A stretch of 64,000 nucleotides of DNA. It comes from Micromonospora phaseoli (lineage in GTDB: Bacteria; Actinomycetota; Actinomycetes; Mycobacteriales; Micromonosporaceae). The position numbers were made by a program, and so were the translations under genes. Location of the stretch: the NCBI RefSeq assembly GCF_900109115.1, contig NZ_FNYV01000015.1, forward strand, positions 1 to 64,000. The letters run 5' to 3'. Below the pieces are notes generated by a model that was given only the letters and a program-made list of their open reading frames with translations, was not told the DNA's origin and did no database searches. Shown here piece by piece: positions 17,939-25,155 of the stretch (positions within the stretch are counted from its first letter, which is position 1; each line of letters begins with the position of its first letter).

Positions 17939-20268
17939 GGCTGCTACGGGCGGCGCCGGTGCCGGTGACGCTGGTCGCCATGGTCACGCTGGCCGGTGTG
18001 GTGCTCGGCCGGGTGTACGCGGGGTCGCTGCTGACGATGCTGGTCGCCGGGGCGGCGGTCGGTTCGGTGCTGGTCAGTGTGGTGACGCGGCGGCTGCCGT
18101 CGTGGCTGGTCGCGCCGTTGTCGGTGCTGGCGATGGCGGGCTGGACGGCGTGCTGCCTGCGGCTGGCCGCCGGTGCCGCACAACTGCCGGGCGGCTTCGC
18201 CGAGGTGGCCGGTGACGCCGCCCGCAACGCCATCCCTCGGCTGTTGACGGCGATGATCCCGGTGGAGCCGACCCCCGACACGGTGCTGTTGCCGCTGGTC
18301 GCCGCCTGGCTGGCCGGGTTGGCCGGCGCGGAGGTGGCGTTGCGGGCCGGGCGGGTGCTGCTGGGCTACCTGCCGCCCGTGCTGCTCTACGTCGGCGCGT
18401 TGTACGTGGTCGGGCCGAACGCCGAGCCGGCGATCTGGGAGACCGTGGCGCTGGTGGCGGTGGCGGCGGTCGGGTTGGCGGTGTCGGCGCGGGCACCGGG
18501 CGGAGATCCGGTCGACGGGCTCGCCCCGGCGGTCCGCTCCGGGGTGCGGGCGCGGCTGGCCGTGGCTTCGGCCGCTGGTACGGCAGTGGTGGTGGGGTTG
18601 GCGGCGGTGCTCGGCCCGGCGGCGGCTGCCCTGGTGGACACCCGGCCGGTGGACCCGCGTCGCTATGTGGAGCCGCCGCAGGTCCAGACGCTGGACGAGA
18701 ACCCGCTGATCCGGATCAGCGGATGGGCGCTCAATCCGGACCAGCAACTGTTCCAGGTGGCCACGGACCGGCCGGGCGGTGCGGGGCCGGTGGATTCGGC
18801 GGCGGACGGTTCGGTGGCGTCCACCGGGGGCGGTGTGCGGGTCCGGCTGGCCGTGCTCAGCGACTACGACGGCGTCACCTGGCGGGTCGGCGCCACCTAT
18901 CGCAACGCCGGCCGGATTCTGCCGGCCGTCGAGCCGGCTCCGAACGCCACGGTGGAGGCGGTCCGGCAGGAGATCACGGTGGGTGAGCTGAGCGGGCGGC
19001 TGCTGCCCGCGGTGCCCACCCCACGTGAGGTCAGCGGTGCCCGGGTCGCCTACGACCCGGGCACCGGCACGCTGATCCGCCCCGACGGGCTCACCCCGGG
19101 GTTGCGCTACACGGTGACCTCGGCGCGGGAACGCCCGGACACCAACCTGCTGGCCACCGCGAACACCCCGGCCGGCGACGAGGTGGCCCGGGTGCTGCAT
19201 GTCCCCGACGGGGTACCCGAGCAGTTGCGCCGGCTGGCCGCCCAGTTGGCGCAGGAGAACGGCGCACCGTACGCCCGGGCGGCGGCGATCGAGCAGTGGC
19301 TCGCCGAGCACTACCGGCTGGTCGCCGACGCGCCCAGCGGCCACGCCTACCCGAACCTGGCGTTCTTCCTGTTCGGACCGTTGGGCGGTGGCGGGCAGCG
19401 CGGCACCTCCGAGCAGTTCGCCGCGTCCTTCGCCGTGCTGGGCCGGCTGGCCGGGCTGCCGACCCGGGTGGTGGTGGGGTTCGCCGCCCCCGATTCGGGG
19501 CCGGTGCGGGCCGCCGACGCGTACGCCTGGCCGGAGGTGCTCTTCGACGGGCTGGGCTGGGTGGCGTTCGACCCGCTGCCCCGGCCGGACGACGAGCCCC
19601 GGCCGGTGGAGGAGGATTTCCGCCCGCAGCCGGAGGATCCGCCGCCGTCGGAGCAGCCGGAGCCCACTCTGGAGCCGACCACCTCACCGCCGGCGCAGGC
19701 GGCTCCCGGCGGCCCCGGCGACTCCGGCGGCGTACCGACGCCGGTGCTGGTCGCTGGCACCGGCGGTGGGCTGGTGCTCGTGGTCGTGGCGCTGCTGGTC
19801 ACCCTCGCCGTGCTGCGCCGGGCGCAGACCCGCAACCGGCTGCACCGGGGCGACCCCGGTCACCGCATCGCCGGTGCCTGGCGGGAGCTGACCGACACGC
19901 TGCGGCTGGCCGGGCAGCCGGTCGCCGCCGACCTGTCCGCTACCGAGGTCGCCGACGCGGCCCGCCGCACTCTGGCCACCGTCTCCGCCTCGAAGCCCGG
20001 CCGTGCTCCGGCCAAGCCGCCTGCCGACCCGGTCACCGCCGGACCGGTCACCGCCGTCGACGACTCGACGGCGGCGTACGCCTCGCTCGACGAGTTGGCT
20101 CGCCTGGTCAACGAGGCCGGCTTCGCTCCCGGAGGCGCCACCGACGACCAGGCGACCGCCGCCACCGAGGCGGCCATCGTCTACACCGGCGCACTACGCG
20201 CCACCCAGTCCCGGTGGCGGCGGCTGCTCTGGCTGGCACATCCGGGGCCGTTGCGCTGGCCGCGTTGA
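17935..20268 (+). CDS. TgpA-like transglutaminase-fold membrane protein with altered catalytic residues
   Basis: The 777-residue product has about six N-terminal membrane helices, a large extracellular region, a transglutaminase-like core, a Pro-rich linker, a further helix (VLVAGTGGGLVLVVVALLVT) and a C-terminal cytoplasmic tail. The core is recognisable (SEQFAASFAVLGRLAGLPTR, YAWPEVLFDGLGWVAFDPLP), but the usual catalytic Cys is Ser at residue 492 and the usual His before AWPEV is Tyr at 530. Only Asp 546 remains. A normal papain-like reaction therefore seems impossible. A binding or structural role is more likely. The start was placed at the GTG forming a GTGA overlap with the DUF58 stop; in-frame GTGs at 17914 and 17932 are alternatives. 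Confidence 0.85.
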   Translation: MRLLRAAPVPVTLVAMVTLAGVVLGRVYAGSLLTMLVAGAAVGSVLVSVVTRRLPSWLVAPLSVLAMAGWTACCLRLAAGAAQLPGGFAEVAGDAARNAIPRLLTAMIPVEPTPDTVLLPLVAAWLAGLAGAEVALRAGRVLLGYLPPVLLYVGALYVVGPNAEPAIWETVALVAVAAVGLAVSARAPGGDPVDGLAPAVRSGVRARLAVASAAGTAVVVGLAAVLGPAAAALVDTRPVDPRRYVEPPQVQTLDENPLIRISGWALNPDQQLFQVATDRPGGAGPVDSAADGSVASTGGGVRVRLAVLSDYDGVTWRVGATYRNAGRILPAVEPAPNATVEAVRQEITVGELSGRLLPAVPTPREVSGARVAYDPGTGTLIRPDGLTPGLRYTVTSARERPDTNLLATANTPAGDEVARVLHVPDGVPEQLRRLAAQLAQENGAPYARAAAIEQWLAEHYRLVADAPSGHAYPNLAFFLFGPLGGGGQRGTSEQFAASFAVLGRLAGLPTRVVVGFAAPDSGPVRAADAYAWPEVLFDGLGWVAFDPLPRPDDEPRPVEEDFRPQPEDPPPSEQPEPTLEPTTSPPAQAAPGGPGDSGGVPTPVLVAGTGGGLVLVVVALLVTLAVLRRAQTRNRLHRGDPGHRIAGAWRELTDTLRLAGQPVAADLSATEVADAARRTLATVSASKPGRAPAKPPADPVTAGPVTAVDDSTAAYASLDELARLVNEAGFAPGGATDDQATAATEAAIVYTGALRATQSRWRRLLWLAHPGPLRWPR

Positions 20269-20297
20269 GGGTGGCCGATGTTTCGTACCCTGCGGGC

Positions 20298-20558
20298 ATG
20301 ACCACGGGGGCAGTTCTTCTCAGTGCACTGGTCGCGGTGTTGGCCGCCACCGCCGCGACACTGCTCGTCGTCCGCCGCCAGCGTGCTGGCCGGCCGGCGA
20401 CCCGCGAGCAGCAGCTAGCCGAAGCCGCACGGGCCACGGCAGGGTTGCGCCGTTCCGCCCGCCGACGGCCTCACGGCTCTGGCAGCGGCGGCGGGCTCGG
20501 CAGGAGCGGCTACGGCTACGGCGACGGAGGCGGCGGTGACGGAGGCGGCGGCTCGTGA
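20298..20558 (+). CDS. Small single-pass membrane protein with Gly-rich tail
   Basis: The 86-residue frame starts MTTGAVLLSALVAVLAATAA, one membrane helix, followed by a basic stretch and a Gly/Tyr/Asp-rich tail. TACCCT ends six bases before the ATG, the spacing of a leaderless start seen several times in this window. It follows the transglutaminase-like gene by 29 bases. Its last 43 bases overlap the 3' end of the convergent SDR gene. I do not recognise a family, and the tail could be an artefact of composition, so the gene is likely but not certain. Confidence 0.55.
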   Translation: MTTGAVLLSALVAVLAATAATLLVVRRQRAGRPATREQQLAEAARATAGLRRSARRRPHGSGSGGGLGRSGYGYGDGGGGDGGGGS

Positions 20559-21352
20559 CCGGCGGCGCGTAGTCGGCGGACGAGTTTGCGGAGGCCGGAC
20601 TGCCAGCCGTCGGGGTCCTCCGCGCGACGGCGGGCGTAGTCGGCCACCTCTGGATGCGGCAGGATCAGGAACCGCTCCTCCGCCATCCCGGCCACCGCGG
20701 CGGCGGCGACCTCGTCCGGGCTGAGCACCGCACCCGAGGCCGCGATGACCTGGGCTCCGAGGTGCCCGGCGGCCAGCCCGGTGGCCAGCATCGGGGTGTC
20801 CACCCCCTGCGGGCACAGCGCGCTGACCCGCAGCCCCTGGTCGCGGTAGGTCACCGACAGCCATTCGGCGAACCCCACCGCGGCGTGCTTGGTGGTCGTG
20901 TACGGCGCGTCGCCGACCGCGGTCAGCACCCCGGCCGCCGAGCAGGTGTGCAGCAGGTAGCCGCTGCCCCGGGCGAGCATTGCCGGCAGCACCGCCCGGG
21001 CCGCGTAGACGTGCGAGAGCACGTTGACCTGCCAGGCGCGGTCCCAGCCGGCGTTGTCGACCTCCACTCCCCCGCCGGTGGACACCCCGGCGTTGGCGCA
21101 GAAGACGTCGATCTGGCCGTAGCGGCGTTCCGTCTCGGCGACCAGTGCGCGTACCTGTTCCTCGTCGGTGACGTCGACCGCTACGCCGCTGGCCAGCGGC
21201 CCGACGGTCGCGGCGACCGCCTCGGCGGCGCCGCCGTCCAGGTCGGCCAGGATCAGCGCGGCAGCGCCCTCGGCGGCGAACCGGCGGGCCAGCGCCGCCC
21301 CGATGCCACCGGCCCCACCGGTGATCACCGCCACCCGGCCGGTGAGGTTCAC
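20516..21352 (-). CDS. Short-chain dehydrogenase/reductase
   Basis: The 278-residue protein has the Rossmann motif VAVITGGAGGIGAALARRFA at the N-terminus, the NAG-type motif DVFCANAGVS, Ser in LLHTCSAAG and the YxxxK motif in PYTTTKHAA. It is a classical SDR using NAD(P)H; the substrate cannot be told. The GTG start forms a GTGA overlap with the stop of the F420-type oxidoreductase upstream, so the two are coupled and probably act in one route. The C-terminus ends in a Pro/Ser run not typical of SDRs and overlaps the convergent small membrane gene. Confidence 0.9.
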   Translation of the reverse strand: MNLTGRVAVITGGAGGIGAALARRFAAEGAAALILADLDGGAAEAVAATVGPLASGVAVDVTDEEQVRALVAETERRYGQIDVFCANAGVSTGGGVEVDNAGWDRAWQVNVLSHVYAARAVLPAMLARGSGYLLHTCSAAGVLTAVGDAPYTTTKHAAVGFAEWLSVTYRDQGLRVSALCPQGVDTPMLATGLAAGHLGAQVIAASGAVLSPDEVAAAAVAGMAEERFLILPHPEVADYARRRAEDPDGWQSGLRKLVRRLRAAGHEPPPPSPPPPSP

Positions 21353-22347
21353 ACCGTCACCTTCGGGCCGAGCCCGAGCCGGGCGACCAGCGTGGCCAGG
21401 GCCGCCGCGTCCCCTGCGGCCACCTCCGGGGTGGGCAGCAAGGCCAGTACGGGGACATCCACCCCGGCCTCGACGTAGCGGCGCACCTGTGCCCGGCACT
21501 GCTCGGGCGAGCCGTGCAGGATCAGCTCGTCGACCACCTCGTCGGGAACCGCGGCCAGGGCACCGCGCCGGTCGCCGGCCGCCCACGCCCGCCACATGCC
21601 GGACAGCGCCTCCTGCCGGCCGAGCCAGCGGTGGAACTCGGCGTACGCGGGCACGGTCAGGTAGCTGGTGATCATCCGTCGGCCGAGGGTGCGGGCGTAG
21701 CCGGCGTCCTCGGTGGGGCAGACGAAGATGCGGGCGACCACCTCGAACTGCGGACGCCGCTGCCCCAGCTCGGCCACCGCCCGGGGTACGTCGGTGGCGG
21801 CCAGCCAGTTGAGGATGACGCCGTCGGCCTCGGCGGCGGCCAGCCGCAGCATGCCGGGGCGCAGCGCGGCCAGCAGCAGCGGCGGCGGCACCACCGGTGG
21901 CCGTTCCAGGGTGAACCGGCGCACCGAGAAGGTGTCGAAGTCCCCGTCGACGGTCTCCCCACGCAAGGCCGCCCGCAGGAACCGCAGCACGTCGCGGGTG
22001 CGCCGGAACGGGTCGGTGAACTCCACCGCGTTCCAGTCGGAGACCACCACCGGCGACGACGCGCCGATGCCGAGCGCGAACCGGCCGGGGGCGACGTCGG
22101 CCAGCGCGGCGGCGCTCATCGCCAGCAGTCCGGGACCGCGGGTGAACGCCGGCGTGATCGCGGTACCCAGCCGCAGCCGGGGCTGCCAGGCGGCGGCCAG
22201 CGCCAGCGGGGTGAACGCGTCGGACCCGTTGACCTCGGAGGACCACACGTCGGTGTAGCCCGCGTCGGCGAGGGCCGCGTACACCGCGGCGTGGTCGGCG
22301 AGCGGAACTCCACCCAGCGGCACCGTCATTGCCCATCGCGTCGTCAT
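21349..22347 (-). CDS. LLM-class (luciferase-like, probably F420-dependent) oxidoreductase
   Basis: The 332-residue protein begins MTTRWAMTVPLGGVPLADHA and shows the luciferase-like TIM-barrel pattern: YTDVWSSEVNGSDAFTPLAL, LRLGTAITPAFTRGPGLLAM, APGRFALGIGASSPVVVSDW and GVILNWLAATD. In actinomycetes most such proteins use coenzyme F420. A longer frame starts at 22404, but the chosen ATG gives the normal family start. CACGAT lies six bases upstream and may be a weak -10 box of a leaderless transcript. It is coupled by overlap to the SDR downstream. Confidence 0.88.
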   Translation of the reverse strand: MTTRWAMTVPLGGVPLADHAAVYAALADAGYTDVWSSEVNGSDAFTPLALAAAWQPRLRLGTAITPAFTRGPGLLAMSAAALADVAPGRFALGIGASSPVVVSDWNAVEFTDPFRRTRDVLRFLRAALRGETVDGDFDTFSVRRFTLERPPVVPPPLLLAALRPGMLRLAAAEADGVILNWLAATDVPRAVAELGQRRPQFEVVARIFVCPTEDAGYARTLGRRMITSYLTVPAYAEFHRWLGRQEALSGMWRAWAAGDRRGALAAVPDEVVDELILHGSPEQCRAQVRRYVEAGVDVPVLALLPTPEVAAGDAAALATLVARLGLGPKVTV

Positions 22348-22452
22348 CGGTCGATCGTGCCCGCCACCCGGGCAAACGAGCAAGATCTCGTCGGGTTCCG
22401 TCACCTACGCGGAGCCGCCGGGGACGTTTCGCCGCGCTTGTCGGCTGCGCTG

Positions 22453-23166
22453 TCAGCGGGGGGTCGAGGAGTTTCCGCCGAAGGAGAGCAGCCGGATGCC
22501 GGCGTCGTCGAGGATGGCCTGCTCGGCGCGGCTACGGGCAGCGCGACCGGTGGCCTTGACGATCAGGGACAACCGGTCCCAGCCCAGCTCGGCCGGCAGC
22601 GTACGCCCACCGGTGAGCAGTTCGGCGATCACCCGGCCAGCGGCCGGGGTCAGCCACGGCGGCCGGTCCAGCGCCGCGGCCAGGTCCAGGCCGTGCACGC
22701 CGACTTCCACCACCCGGGTACGCAGGAACTCCGTCACCGTCATCGCGTCGCCGTGGCGGGTACGAACCACCCGGTCCAGACGGTGGGCGTCGACGGCCTC
22801 GATCGTGGCCCGCCAGGCCCGGTCGAAGTCCGCGCCCAGCCCCGGTCGAGCCCCGCACGGACCGGCATGGCCCCGACCTGCGTCGATCCGGGCCGACTGG
22901 ATCCGGGCGGCGTCCACCTCGGGGGTGAACTTGGCCGCGCCGAAGTACCTGGCGGCGTCAACCTGCGCGCGGGCGGGCGCCGGGGCGGCCAGCATGTCGG
23001 CCAGCCGACCGGCACCGGTACGGACGTGCGCCAGCAACTCCGTCACGGTCCACGGCGGGCAGTCGGTGGGCCGGTCAAGGTCGACCGGATCGAGGGTGCG
23101 GAGTACCTCGCTCAACTGGGCGCACTCGTCCCGGAATGCCTGCCGCACCGCGGCCTGCGGGCTCAT
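22453..23166 (-). CDS. Mycothiol-dependent maleylpyruvate isomerase family protein (DinB-like fold)
   Basis: The 237-residue product starts MSPQAAVRQAFRDECAQLSE and has the N-terminal four-helix signature CPPWTVTELLAHVRTGAGRL of the MDMPI/DinB superfamily, with the metal-site His candidates in LLAHV and VEVGVHGLDLA. A C-terminal segment covers LPAELGWDRLSLIVKATGRA. Members of this family use or are thought to use mycothiol, but most are uncharacterised. Its ATG overlaps the stop of the PAP2 gene (ATGA), so the two are co-translated. Confidence 0.85.
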   Translation of the reverse strand: MSPQAAVRQAFRDECAQLSEVLRTLDPVDLDRPTDCPPWTVTELLAHVRTGAGRLADMLAAPAPARAQVDAARYFGAAKFTPEVDAARIQSARIDAGRGHAGPCGARPGLGADFDRAWRATIEAVDAHRLDRVVRTRHGDAMTVTEFLRTRVVEVGVHGLDLAAALDRPPWLTPAAGRVIAELLTGGRTLPAELGWDRLSLIVKATGRAARSRAEQAILDDAGIRLLSFGGNSSTPR

Positions 23167-24044
23167 CCCTGATAGCGGGGGACGACGCGGTGCACGGCGG
23201 TCAACAGCAGCGCCATCACCACGCCCATCGATCCGACGATGCCGGCGGCGCTGCCGGCGTAGCCGATGAACAGCGGCCGGCGGGACAACTCCGCAGGCGG
23301 GGTGCCCCGCACCCCCACCAGCCACCACAACGCCAGGGCGCAGCCCGCGATCGCCAGCACGCCGCCCACCCCCAGCAGCAGCGCGGTGAGCCGGTGCGCG
23401 TCACCCGGGGCGACCTCTGCCCGTTCGCGCTGGGTGACCAGCAGCAGCAGTCCGGCCAGTGCCGCCCAGACCCCGACCACCAGGAACGCGGCCACCGCGT
23501 CACTGGGCCGGTGCCAGCCCGCCGAGAGGGTCGCCACTCCGGCGGCGGCGGCGTAGCTGGCGCCGACCACGGCGGCGAACGCGCGCACCTTCGGCGGCAG
23601 CACGAGCACCAGGGCCACCGCCACCGAGGCGGCGACGGTGGTGTGCCCGCTGGGCAGGCTGTTGCCGACGTACACCCGCTCCGGATCGATGCCGAAGTCG
23701 GGACGGGTCAGGCCGTACTTGAGCAGTTGGGTGGTGACGTTGGCGCCGGCGATCAGCAGGGTGGCGGCGATGGCCAGGGCGATCCGGCCGCGGATCAGCG
23801 CGATGAACCCGATCATCACGGTGACTGCCAGCAGCGACACCACGGACATGGCGTTGAGGATCCGGTTGACCGGATCAGCGATGCGGTCGTGGCCGATCCG
23901 GTTGCCGGTCAACGCCACCGTGTCGATCCACTGCCCGACCTCGACGTGCAACGCGAACTGCCAGACGGCGATGAAGGCCGCCGTCTGGATCAGGGCCAGC
24001 ACCACCAGCCATACCGCAGTCCCACCCCGGGGCGTCACACGCAC
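23163..24044 (-). CDS. PAP2-superfamily membrane phosphatase
   Basis: The protein of about 293 residues has at least six membrane helices and the three phosphatase motifs: KYGLTRPDFG, LPSGHTT and SAGWHRPSDAV with the catalytic His residues. Substrates of such enzymes are lipid phosphates such as undecaprenyl diphosphate or phosphatidic acid; the active site should face outward. TAAGTT at 24051-24056 is six bases before the GTG at 24044, so I prefer that start to the GTG six bases further upstream. It leads the mycothiol-family gene. Confidence 0.88.
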   Translation of the reverse strand: MRVTPRGGTAVWLVVLALIQTAAFIAVWQFALHVEVGQWIDTVALTGNRIGHDRIADPVNRILNAMSVVSLLAVTVMIGFIALIRGRIALAIAATLLIAGANVTTQLLKYGLTRPDFGIDPERVYVGNSLPSGHTTVAASVAVALVLVLPPKVRAFAAVVGASYAAAAGVATLSAGWHRPSDAVAAFLVVGVWAALAGLLLLVTQRERAEVAPGDAHRLTALLLGVGGVLAIAGCALALWWLVGVRGTPPAELSRRPLFIGYAGSAAGIVGSMGVVMALLLTAVHRVVPRYQG

Positions 24045-24144
24045 CCGCACAACTTAGCGGCACGCCCGCGTCGGCCGCCCGGTGGCCCGCCGATGTCGTG
24101 AGGATAGGTTTGGTGCGCAGGTGAAGGAGGTGTTGGCGATCGGG

Positions 24145-24876
24145 ATGACCGAACGTGACCCCGCTGCGACAAGGCGGCCCGAGTCGCTGGCCGACCTGCT
24201 CGGCGGACGTCGGGGAGCCGTCGACGCCACCCTGCCGCCGATCGCCTTCGCGGCGGGCTGGCTGCTGGCCGGCCAGTCGGTCGCGGTCGGAGTCGTGACG
24301 GCCCTGACCGCCGGCGCGGTGGTGGCCGGATGGCGGCTGCGCCGAGGTGACCGGCCCCGGTCGGTGCTGATCGGGCTGCTCGCGGTCTGCGTCGCGGCGC
24401 TCATCGTGGCGCGTACCGGACGCGCCGAGGACTTCTTCCTCGTGCAGCTGCTGGCCAACGCCGCCAGCACCCTGGTGTGGGCGGTCAGCATCGTGGTGCG
24501 CTGGCCGCTGCTCGGGGTGGTGGTCGGCACGGCGCTCGGGCAGCGAGGGCGGTGGCGACGCGATCCGGCGCTGCTGCGGGCGTACGGCCGGGGCAGCTGG
24601 GTGTGGACGGCGACCTACGTGCTGCGGGTGGCGGTGTTCCTGCCGCTCTACCTCAGCGGACAGGTGCTCGCCCTGACCGCGGCCCGGGTGGGGCTGACCT
24701 GGCCGCTGGTGGCGGGGGCGTTGGCGATCAGCTGGGCGGTGGTGCGCCGATCCTTGCCGGCCGGACATCCGGGGGTGCGTCACCCGGTGACGCCGGACGG
24801 CGGTCCGGCCGGTGCCGGCGGGGCTGACGGCGAGCCGGCGTGGAAGCCGGGACAGCAGCTGGAGCCGGGACAATAA
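24145..24876 (+). CDS. DUF3159 membrane protein
   Basis: The 243-residue product has five to six hydrophobic segments (LPPIAFAAGWLLAGQSVAVG, VVTALTAGAVVAGW, SVLIGLLAVCVAALIVA, VLRVAVFLPLYLSGQVLAL, LVAGALAISWAVV) and the family-like opening ESLADLLGGRRGAVDA. DUF3159 proteins are actinobacterial inner-membrane proteins of unknown role. AAGGAGG at 24124-24130 precedes the ATG by 14 bases, which is long. A GTG at 24121, ten bases after TAGGTT, is a possible leaderless alternative. It is divergent from the PAP2 gene and followed by a terminator. Confidence 0.82.
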   Translation: MTERDPAATRRPESLADLLGGRRGAVDATLPPIAFAAGWLLAGQSVAVGVVTALTAGAVVAGWRLRRGDRPRSVLIGLLAVCVAALIVARTGRAEDFFLVQLLANAASTLVWAVSIVVRWPLLGVVVGTALGQRGRWRRDPALLRAYGRGSWVWTATYVLRVAVFLPLYLSGQVLALTAARVGLTWPLVAGALAISWAVVRRSLPAGHPGVRHPVTPDGGPAGAGGADGEPAWKPGQQLEPGQ

Positions 24877-24877
24877 G

Positions 24878-24909
24878 GGAGAGGCCGCCACGGGGGGAGC
24901 GGCCTCTCC
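24878..24909 (+). terminator. Hairpin after the DUF3159 gene
   Basis: GGAGAGGCCGC and GCGGCCTCTCC are perfect 11-base arms starting just after the stop codon. Confidence 0.85.
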
Positions 24910-25118
24910 GGTGATGTACGTTACTCCGTCCCGGGCCGGGTTGTGATCCCGGGGCGGTCACTTTTTTTCGCGATCTGCATGCCGTGCCCGGCGGGCCGGG
25001 CTCGGTGGGGTGGGCCGACCGCTCCGCTGCGTCGGCCAGAGGGCCGACCCACCCCGGCCTGACCGTGGGTGTCAGGCCGTCCGCCGGACCTGCCTCTACC
25101 CCCGAGGCCCGGCCGTGC

Positions 25119-25148
25119 CCTCCGGGTGGGCAACCGCCCACCCGGAGG
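25119..25148. terminator. Hairpin after the GH48 gene
   Basis: CCTCCGGGTGGGC and GCCCACCCGGAGG form 13-base perfect arms with an AACC loop, eight bases past the stop of the minus-strand cellulase gene. Confidence 0.88.
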
Positions 25149-25155
25149 AGTTCGT

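Noticed and set aside
21514..23172. 552-residue plus-strand frame
   Set aside because: It is antisense to the LLM oxidoreductase and the mycothiol-family gene, with no recognisable domain.
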